From Streptomyces sp. (GTDB lineage Bacteria; Actinomycetota; Actinomycetes; Streptomycetales; Streptomycetaceae): DNA of 39,325 bases. The stretch spans positions 1 through 39,325 of the forward strand of contig NZ_JAPSKN010000039.1 of assembly GCF_031181705.1 (NCBI RefSeq), given 5' to 3'. Position 1 is the stretch's first letter. Each line of letters starts with the position of its first letter. Of this stretch, positions 14,646 to 20,677 are shown piece by piece. The position numbers and the translations under genes were made by a program. A model generated the notes under the pieces. The model saw only the letters and a program-made list of their open reading frames with translations. It was not told the origin of the DNA and did not search any database.

Positions 14646-14931
14646 GATTCGCTCCCTGGCCTGGGGGTCGGGCAGGCGCCCGTCGGTGGGGGCCGATGGT
14701 AACGGCTCCGCATCCGCCGGACCGCCCTCACGCCCGCACATGGCTTCGAATACAACGCAGCCGGGGCCGCCATGGTTCCCCAGGCGGTCCCAGCGGTCAC
14801 CGGCGCGACGCGGACCGGCGCCGCCCCGCGTGCTCCGCGGTGCAGACGCCGGTGTATCCCGTATGCGGTTGTCCGAGCCCGAGCCGTCTCCCCGAGTCGA
14901 CGGCGCCGGGCGGCTTTGTGAGGGCCTCGAC
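14646..14931. other. gap between ssgB and the CGNR gene
   Basis: 286 bases without a supported gene. Only frames with poor codon use cross it, and I found no clear promoter or hairpin. It should hold the 3' end of the ssgB transcript and the control region of the CGNR gene. Confidence 0.4.
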
Positions 14932-15345
14932 CTAGCTTTCCGCCAGGATGTGCGAGAGCTCCTGATCGAGATCGAAGTGCCGGTGTTCCGTGCCGGGCGG
15001 CACAGCGGCGTCGGTGCGCTTCAGGAAGGACTCCAGGGCCCGCGCCGGGGCCTCCAGCAAAGCCTCGCCCTCCGGCGAGCTCAGGGCGATGCACACGACG
15101 CCCTGACCGTGACTGCGCGACGGCCAGACGCGGACGTCGCCGGTGCCCGTGGGGCGGTGAAGTCCCTCGGCGAGCAGGTCGCGGGCGAACACCCACTCGA
15201 CGGTTTCCTCGGCTCCGGTGTGGAAGGTGGCGTGCACGGCGTAGGGGTCGGCCGTGTCGTACCGCAGGCCTGCGGGGACAGGCAGGGAGGACTCGCTCGA
15301 CACAACGAGGCGCAGGTGCAGCTCGCAGCTGACCGTGGTGTTCAT
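14932..15345 (-). CDS. ssgB: SsgB, sporulation-specific cell-division activator
   Basis: 137 residues from the ATG at 15345 (MNTTVSCELHLRLV). It is a full-length SsgA-like protein: PVPAGLRYDTADPYAVHATF, EETVEWVFARDLLAEGL, GDVRVWPSRS and the C-terminal RHFDLDQELSHILAES. SsgB is the archetype of this actinomycete-specific family. In Streptomyces it is needed for sporulation septation and, with SsgA, localises before FtsZ and recruits it to future septum sites. It acts in the cytosol at the membrane of aerial hyphae. Published work on S. coelicolor places ssgB under the stress sigma factor SigH, and a possible matching promoter is annotated upstream. SsgB is unusually conserved, which makes the identification firm. 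Confidence 0.97.
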   Translation of the reverse strand: MNTTVSCELHLRLVVSSESSLPVPAGLRYDTADPYAVHATFHTGAEETVEWVFARDLLAEGLHRPTGTGDVRVWPSRSHGQGVVCIALSSPEGEALLEAPARALESFLKRTDAAVPPGTEHRHFDLDQELSHILAES

Positions 15346-15404
15346 AAGCGCCAGGGCCTTTCGCTCAGTGTGCGCTCGGGGATTCGCACGTCGGCGAAAT
15401 CGAC

Positions 15405-15430
15405 ATGCCACCTACGGTGCCGTTGTAAAC
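15405..15430 (-). promoter_or_regulatory. candidate SigH-type promoter of ssgB
   Basis: On the - strand GTTT, a 16-base spacer and TGGCAT, about 60 bases before the ssgB start. The SigB/SigH-type consensus is GTTT-N14-16-GGGTAT, so the -35 matches and the -10 matches at four of six positions. Prior knowledge that ssgB is SigH-dependent in S. coelicolor motivated the search; the exact position is my inference. Confidence 0.4.
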
Positions 15431-15522
15431 CCCTCTGAGTGTTTTGCGTGCCTTTACGTAACTCTTCCGGCCGAGAGATCGTTCGCGCCGTGCGTCCATT
15501 CCGGTGACTGGTTTCGCTCGGG

Positions 15523-15528
15523 TAGTGT
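15523..15528 (+). promoter_or_regulatory. -10-like element for the PGPGW membrane protein
   Basis: TAGTGT, eight bases before the ATG at 15537, with no ribosome-binding site. It suggests a leaderless message. A -35 is not clear. Confidence 0.35.
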
Positions 15529-15536
15529 TTGGCCGT

Positions 15537-15995
15537 ATGAATACGGGGAGTGACGAGCCGGGCGAGGTGGCCGTGGCATCGAACGAGACGGGGACGAACG
15601 AGGCGCACGACGAGCCGCATCGGGGGCTCGGCTCGCGGGCGCCGGAATTCGTCAAGGCGCGTCGGCTGCTGCACGTCAGCTGGCAGGTCGGGGTCTTCAT
15701 CATCGGGCTCGCGGTCGTCGTGGCGGGCATCATCATGCTGCCCCTGCCCGGGCCGGGCTGGGTCGTGATCTTCGGTGGCATGGCGATCTGGGCGACCGAG
15801 TTCGTGTGGGCGCAGCTCGTGCTCCGCTGGACCAAGCGGAAGGTCACCGAGGCCGCGCAGCGGGCCCTCGACCCCAAGGTGCGGCGCCGCAACATCATCC
15901 TGACGAGCATCGGGCTGGTCATCGTGGCCGTACTGGCCGGTATCTACCTGTGGAAGTTCGGTCTCGTCATGCCGTGGAAGATCGAGGACCAGTGA
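15537..15995 (+). CDS. PGPGW-family membrane protein (TIGR02611-like)
   Basis: 152 residues from the ATG at 15537. An acidic, polar N-terminus (1-45) is followed by a membrane region with the signature MLPLPGPGWVVIFGGMAIW (about residues 62-80), then a cytoplasmic basic stretch (RWTKRKVTEAAQRALDPKVRRRN) and a final helix (about 122-140). Helices are thus at about 48-66, 70-92 and 122-140. The PGPGW signature defines a small actinobacterial family of unknown function. It diverges from ssgB, sharing a 191-base intergenic region. Confidence 0.88.
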   Translation: MNTGSDEPGEVAVASNETGTNEAHDEPHRGLGSRAPEFVKARRLLHVSWQVGVFIIGLAVVVAGIIMLPLPGPGWVVIFGGMAIWATEFVWAQLVLRWTKRKVTEAAQRALDPKVRRRNIILTSIGLVIVAVLAGIYLWKFGLVMPWKIEDQ

Positions 15996-16070
15996 GCCGC
16001 GTCGGGGGTGCCGGCGTCGGCCGATGGTCCCAGGCACCCCCTGACATGGGGTAATGTTCTTCCTGCGTCC

Positions 16071-16142
16071 GGGCGATTAGCTCAGTGGGAGAGCGCTTCG
16101 TTCACACCGAAGAGGTCACTGGTTCGAACCCAGTATCGCCCA
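16071..16142 (+). tRNA. tRNA-Val(CAC), copy 1
   Basis: A 72-base cloverleaf: acceptor GGGCGAT/ATCGCCC, anticodon stem CTTCG/CGAAG with loop TTCACAC (anticodon CAC at 16103-16105), T-loop TTCGAAC, discriminator A. CCA not encoded. Identical to the copy at 26389. Confidence 0.97.
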
Positions 16143-16148
16143 CCCGGA

Positions 16149-16186
16149 ACGGCGGCCCACCTGCGACAACGCGGGTGGGCCGCCGT
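16149..16186 (+). terminator. hairpin terminator after tRNA-Val(CAC)
   Basis: A 17-bp stem with one wobble pair (ACGGCGGCCCACCTGCG with CGCGGGTGGGCCGCCGT) and an ACAA loop, beginning six bases after the tRNA. Followed by CGTTGT, a weak U-rich tail. Confidence 0.8.
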
Positions 16187-16658
16187 CGTTGTGGGCGGGG
16201 GGACGCCGGCGGGCGCGCGGTGTCGCCCGTGCGGATCCGGCCCCCCTGCGGGCGGTCACCGCACCGCCCCGAACCGCACCGCCGAACCGCCCTGAACCGC
16301 CTCGACCGTTTCCCGGCGACACGACATGCCCCGCAGGGCGCGCAAGATCGGACACGGCACGCTCCACCGGACCGTGGTCGCACCCCACGAGATCCGCAGC
16401 TCCGCCCGCCTCCGTCACGCGCTGTTGCCCGCCGGCTCACCGTCCGTCTGGCCGGAAACGGTCACCGGCTGTCCCGCTGTCCCCTCCGCTCCACCGTCGC
16501 CTTTCGGTCGCCCCCGAAACCCGTCGGGCGCTCCCGCCGCGCTCGCCCAGTCGGCCGCAGGCACCTCACCAGCGGCGTCCGCGTGCCCCGCACTCGCCGT
16601 CACCGCCTCGCCCGGCCCGGCACCCCGCCCCTTCACCGAGAAATTCTTGTCCGAATCA
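16187..16658. other. long intergenic region before the sugar-uptake operon
   Basis: About 470 bases without a supported gene. Open frames on both strands have no ribosome-binding site, low-complexity products and no family resemblance. The only local structure is three GAACCGC units at 16271, 16284 and 16294. Confidence 0.45.
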
Positions 16659-16687
16659 TTGACGCACCATCGGCCCCTCCGTAACTT
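16659..16687 (+). promoter_or_regulatory. promoter of the rhamnogalacturonan-type uptake operon
   Basis: TTGACG (16659-16664), a 17-base spacer and TAACTT (16682-16687): a near-consensus housekeeping promoter. Transcription should begin near 16694, inside the operator-like sequence that follows. Confidence 0.7.
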
Positions 16688-16693
16688 GTGCCA

Positions 16694-16718
16694 GCAAGCG
16701 CTTACTTGAAACGATTCA
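16694..16718 (+). promoter_or_regulatory. two LacI-type operator-like palindromes
   Basis: GCAAGCGCTTAC contains the perfect palindrome AAGCGCTT (16696-16703). Four bases on is TGAAACGATTCA (16707-16718), an imperfect palindrome with a central CG. Both resemble half-site arrangements bound by LacI-family sugar repressors. Placed right at the expected transcription start, they would block initiation or escape. No LacI gene is in the window, so the repressor would be encoded elsewhere. Confidence 0.5.
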
Positions 16719-16751
16719 TGCGAGCGGGGCAACGTGCGGGGAGGTCCAACC

Positions 16752-18041
16752 GTGGTGAATGGCAGGAATGTTGAGAGACGTACGGTTCTGAAGGCGGCCG
16801 GGGCCACGGCGGCGACGCTGGGGCTGGCCGCGACCACCGGGTGCGGTGGCGACGGAGGGGCGTCCGCGGACGGGACGGTGACGATCCGTTACGCGTGGTG
16901 GGGCGCGGAGGACCGGGCCCAGAGAATCAAGAAGACGATCGCGCTCTTCGAGAAGAAGTACCCGAAGATCAAGGTGAAAACGGACTTCCAGCCTTATCTC
17001 GACTTCTGGAAGAAGTTCAACACGCAGGCCTCCGGCGGAAATCCGCCGGACGTCTTCCAGAATGCCGTCGGCTTCCTCCGCAAATACGACGCGAAGAACG
17101 TCCTGCTCGATCTCAGCGAGCAGGTCGAGGCGGGCAACCTCCGGATGGAGGGATTCCGGGCGGGTCTCGAGAAGTTCGGCGAGATCGACGGCAAGCTGCT
17201 CGGCGTCCCCGTCGGCTCCAACTCGATGGCCCTGGTCATCGACAAGCCCGTCTACACCAAGGCCGGAGTCAAGCCCGAGCAGGGCTGGACCTGGGACGAC
17301 TTCGAAGCGGGCATGAAGAGGATCCGTGACAGGACGGGCCGCGCCGGGGACAGCGGCATGTACGGCGTCATGTACCTCTACGACCTCTACCTGCGCCAGA
17401 ACGGCAAGGCCTTCTTCACCGAGGACGGACTCGGCTTCACCGAGGCGGACCTGACGGACTGGTGGACGAGGGCCGAGAAGGGCGTCGAGGAGGGGCTCTA
17501 CGCCGACCCCAAGAAGGTCGCCCAGATCAAGCCCAAGTCGGCGCTCGCCGCGGAGCTCTGCGGCAGCGAGTTCACCTGGGACAACTTCACCGTGCGCTAC
17601 AGCGCCGAGGGCAGGAGCGAGTACGCCCTGGCGCCGATCCCCACCACCGACGGCAAGAAGACCGGCCAGTACCTCGGCTCCCTCATGCTGAGCGCCTCCA
17701 AGCGCACCCGGCACCCGGAAGAAGTCGCCCGCTTCATCGACTTCATGGTGCACGACCCCGAGGTCGCCAAGATCATGGGCTACGACCGCGGCGTGCCCGC
17801 CACCCAGGCGCAGTTCGACGCGTACCAGCCGACCGACGAGGTCAACAAGGCGATCGCCGCCTACGAGGAGTCCCTCGTGGATGCGGGCGTCCTGGAGCCC
17901 ATCACGCCGCACCCGAACGGCGCGGACATCTGCGAGTCCGCGTTCCTGCGCATCGCGGAGGAGCTCGGCCTGGGCAAGCGGTCGGTGGACGAGGCCGTCA
18001 AGCAGTTCTTCACCGAGTCGAAGACGGCTCTCGGCACCTGA
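16752..18041 (+). CDS. ABC transporter sugar-binding lipoprotein (Tat-type signal)
   Basis: 429 residues from the GTG at 16752, chosen because GGGGAGG lies seven bases upstream. The N-terminus has a twin arginine (R9-R10, ERRTVLKA), a hydrophobic stretch and a lipobox ending at C31 (TTGC), so it is probably exported folded by Tat and lipidated on the outer membrane face. The rest is an extracellular solute-binding family 1 protein (VTIRYAWWG, IALFEKKYPKIKVKTDF, GNPPDVFQN, LLGVPVGSNSMALVIDK). Such proteins bind oligosaccharides. The operon context points to pectin rhamnogalacturonan fragments; that substrate is inferred. It overlaps the first permease gene by one base (TGATG). Confidence 0.92.
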   Translation: MVNGRNVERRTVLKAAGATAATLGLAATTGCGGDGGASADGTVTIRYAWWGAEDRAQRIKKTIALFEKKYPKIKVKTDFQPYLDFWKKFNTQASGGNPPDVFQNAVGFLRKYDAKNVLLDLSEQVEAGNLRMEGFRAGLEKFGEIDGKLLGVPVGSNSMALVIDKPVYTKAGVKPEQGWTWDDFEAGMKRIRDRTGRAGDSGMYGVMYLYDLYLRQNGKAFFTEDGLGFTEADLTDWWTRAEKGVEEGLYADPKKVAQIKPKSALAAELCGSEFTWDNFTVRYSAEGRSEYALAPIPTTDGKKTGQYLGSLMLSASKRTRHPEEVARFIDFMVHDPEVAKIMGYDRGVPATQAQFDAYQPTDEVNKAIAAYEESLVDAGVLEPITPHPNGADICESAFLRIAEELGLGKRSVDEAVKQFFTESKTALGT

Positions 18042-19039
18042 TGGGAACCACCGTGACACACGCCCCTGCGATGGAGGGCCTGTCCCAGGACTCCGAGCCG
18101 CGGCACGGTCCGGTGAAGCCCGCGCGCCCCGCCGCCCTCAAGCGGCGGCGGCGCCGGGAGAACCTGGCCGGCTATCTCTTCATGTCCCCGTGGATCGCCG
18201 GGTTCCTGCTGCTCACAGCGGGCCCGATGATCGCCTCGCTCTACTTCGCGTTCACCGACTACAACCTGTTCGACCCGCCGAAGTGGATCGGCCTCGACAA
18301 CTTCTCCGAGATGTTCGGCGATCCCCGCTGGCGCCACTCGGTGCAGGTGACGTTGTGGTACGTCGTCGTGGGCACGCCCCTGAAGCTGATCGCGGCGCTC
18401 GGCGTGGCGCTGCTCCTGGCCCAGAAGCGGCGCGGGCAGGCCTTCTACCGGGCGGCGTTCTACGCGCCCTCGCTGATCGGGGCGAGCGTCTCCGTCGCGA
18501 TCGTGTGGAAGGCGATCTTCTCGGACGACGCGGTCGTCGACCGTACGCAGAAGCTGTTCGGGATCGACGTCGGCGGCTGGACCGGCGACCCGGACATGAT
18601 CATCTACGCGCTGGTGGCGCTCACGGTCTGGCAGTTCGGCGCTCCCATGGTCATCTTCCTCGCCGGTCTCCAGCAGGTCCCGCGGGAGCTGTACGAGGCG
18701 GCCGAGGTCGACGGAGCCGGCAAGCTGCGGCGGTTCTGGAACATCACCCTGCCGATGATCTCGCCGGTCCTCTTCTTCAACGTCCTGCTGGAGACGATCC
18801 ACTCGTTCCAGATCTTCAGCTCGGCGTACATCGTCGGCGGCGGCGCCGGAGGCAACGCCTGCGGTCCGGCCGACGGTTCGATGGTCTACACCTGCTACCT
18901 CTACGTCCAGGGCTTCGAGAACAGCCGGATGGGTCTGGCCTCCGCCATGGCCTGGCTGCTGCTGATCGCGGTCGCCCTGGTGACGGCGGTGCTGTTCTGG
19001 TCCCAGAAGCGCTGGGTGCACTACGAGGAGGGTGCCTGA
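18041..19039 (+). CDS. sugar ABC transporter permease (MalF/UgpA type)
   Basis: 332 residues; the ATG at 18041 shares its A with the stop of the binding-protein gene. A long basic N-terminus (KRRRRREN) precedes six predicted membrane helices, the first at about 44-65. The EAA loop that contacts the ATPase is PRELYEAAEVDGAGKLRRFWNITLP (about 221-245), with the conserved EAAxxDGA core. This is the MalF-like half of a family-1 carbohydrate importer. A Gly/Cys-containing external loop (GGGAGGNACGPADGSMVYTC) lies between late helices. It is coupled to the second permease by another TGATG. Confidence 0.93.
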   Translation: MGTTVTHAPAMEGLSQDSEPRHGPVKPARPAALKRRRRRENLAGYLFMSPWIAGFLLLTAGPMIASLYFAFTDYNLFDPPKWIGLDNFSEMFGDPRWRHSVQVTLWYVVVGTPLKLIAALGVALLLAQKRRGQAFYRAAFYAPSLIGASVSVAIVWKAIFSDDAVVDRTQKLFGIDVGGWTGDPDMIIYALVALTVWQFGAPMVIFLAGLQQVPRELYEAAEVDGAGKLRRFWNITLPMISPVLFFNVLLETIHSFQIFSSAYIVGGGAGGNACGPADGSMVYTCYLYVQGFENSRMGLASAMAWLLLIAVALVTAVLFWSQKRWVHYEEGA

Positions 19040-19959
19040 TGAGCTCCCCCAATCTCTCGGCTCCGCTCGATCGGGGGGCACCCCCACCAGCCGCCGAGAC
19101 CGGGCCCGCCACCGGGGCGCTGCGCCGAAGGCTTCCCGGGTCCGTCGCCTGGCACGTCGGTTCCCTGCTGGTCCTCGGGGTGATCCTCTACCCGGTGGTC
19201 TGGGTCGTCGGCGCCTCGTTCAAGAAGAGCGAGGACATCGTCGGCAGCCTGGACCTCTTCCCGGGCGATCCGATCACCACGAACTACACGCGGCTCGGCG
19301 AGGGCATCGCGGACATCGCCATCTCCACGTTCTTCGCCAACTCGCTGATCCTCGCGGTGGGTTCCGTGGTCGGGATCCTGGTGTCCTGCTCGCTGACCGC
19401 GTACGCCTTCGCGAAGATCAGGTTCGCGGGCCGGAACCTGCTGTTCACGCTGATGATCGGCACGCTCCTGCTGCCGTACCACGTGCTGCTCATCCCGCAG
19501 TACGTGCTGTTCCGCAACATGGAGATGATCAACACCTACACCCCGCTGCTGCTGGGCAAGTACCTGGCCACGGAGGCGTTCTTCGTCTTCCTCATGGTGC
19601 AGTTCATGCGGAACCTGCCCAGGGAACTCGACGAGGCGGCCCGGCTCGACGGCTGCGGGCACCTGCGCATCTACTGGTCGATCGTGCTGCCGCTGTGCCG
19701 TCCGGCGCTGATCACCAGCGCCATCTTCACGTTCATCAACTCCTGGAACGACTTCATGGGCCCGCTGATCTACCTGAACGAGCCCGACAAGTACACGGTC
19801 TCGCTGGGGCTGAAGATGTTCGTGGACCAGGACGCCGTGGCGAACTACGGCGGCATGATCGCCATGTCGCTGGTCGCGCTGCTGCCGGTCCTCGCCTTCT
19901 TCCTCGCCTTCCAGCGCTATCTGATCGACGGCATGGCCACGTCGGGTCTGAAGGGCTGA
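19039..19959 (+). CDS. sugar ABC transporter permease (MalG/UgpE type)
   Basis: 306 residues; ATG at 19039 overlaps the preceding stop (TGATG). After a Pro/Ala-rich N-terminus there are six predicted helices and the EAA loop PRELDEAARLDGCGHLRIYWSIVLP (about 195-219). The pairing with the upstream permease gives a complete membrane channel. No ATPase gene is present; in Streptomyces such importers are commonly energised by the shared ATPase MsiK. A C/G-rich repeat-like stretch (GGCTCCGCTCGATCGGGG, 19059-19076) falls inside the first codons. Confidence 0.93.
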   Translation: MSSPNLSAPLDRGAPPPAAETGPATGALRRRLPGSVAWHVGSLLVLGVILYPVVWVVGASFKKSEDIVGSLDLFPGDPITTNYTRLGEGIADIAISTFFANSLILAVGSVVGILVSCSLTAYAFAKIRFAGRNLLFTLMIGTLLLPYHVLLIPQYVLFRNMEMINTYTPLLLGKYLATEAFFVFLMVQFMRNLPRELDEAARLDGCGHLRIYWSIVLPLCRPALITSAIFTFINSWNDFMGPLIYLNEPDKYTVSLGLKMFVDQDAVANYGGMIAMSLVALLPVLAFFLAFQRYLIDGMATSGLKG

Positions 19960-19966
19960 GGCGGGC

Positions 19967-20557
19967 ATGGCCGGGACACGGGTGAAAGCACGTGGTGAGT
20001 CGTTGCTCGCCGAGCGGTTCGCGGTGTTCGCGGAGGCGTTGCTGACCGGTGTGTGGATCGCGGTGGCCTCGCTGGGCGTGGTGACGTACCCGGCGGCCTT
20101 CGCCGCCGGGGCGCGGCACCTCAGGCGCCGCACCGCCCACGAGGGCGGCGGTCTGCGCGAGTTCGTCGCCGACTTCCGCACGGCCCTGCGCCGCGGATGG
20201 CTCGTGGGCCTCGTCGGGTGGGCGGCGGCGGTCGCGGTGTGGGTGGACGTCCAGGCGGCCCGGGCGGGAATTCCCGGCGGGCCCGTGGTCGGGGCTCTGG
20301 GGGTCCTCGCGCTGATCGGGCTCGTCGTGGCCGGGCTGCGCGCTTCGGCGGTCTGGGAACCGGGCGCCCGCTGGCGGACGCTGCTCGCGCACGCCGGGCG
20401 GCAAACCGTGCTGGATCCGGCCGGCTCCTTCCTGATCGTCGCCGGGCTGGCCGTGGTGCCGCTGTCCGCGTGGTTCGCCACGCCGCTGGCGATCCCCGTC
20501 CTCGGGGCCGTCGCGGCGGCGGCCGTCGCCGTGGAGGAGCGGTACCGGCACCACTGA
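19967..20557 (+). CDS. YesL/DUF624-like membrane protein
   Basis: 196 residues, beginning seven bases after the second permease gene. Four to five hydrophobic helices (about 20-48, 78-96, 101-122, 147-165, 167-185), with VVTYPAAFAAG after the first, reproduce the layout of YesL/DUF624 proteins. These lie next to rhamnogalacturonan and other oligosaccharide ABC transporters in Bacillus and relatives, with no proven function; an accessory role in uptake is assumed. Sequence similarity is weak by eye, so the family call rests largely on length, topology and position. Confidence 0.65.
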   Translation: MAGTRVKARGESLLAERFAVFAEALLTGVWIAVASLGVVTYPAAFAAGARHLRRRTAHEGGGLREFVADFRTALRRGWLVGLVGWAAAVAVWVDVQAARAGIPGGPVVGALGVLALIGLVVAGLRASAVWEPGARWRTLLAHAGRQTVLDPAGSFLIVAGLAVVPLSAWFATPLAIPVLGAVAAAAVAVEERYRHH

Positions 20558-20677
20558 CGGCGGTCCCCGCCCACCCAGGCCGGCGCCCCGGGCGCCGCGC
20601 CTCTGTCTGTCATGCCCCTGACCAGAACACGCGCACGGATTCCCATCCCGCACGGACGAGGAAAGGCAGCAACCCCT

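Noticed and set aside
16415..16837. 140-residue - strand frame before the sugar operon
   Set aside because: It covers the promoter and start of the binding-protein gene, has no ribosome-binding site, and its product is low complexity.
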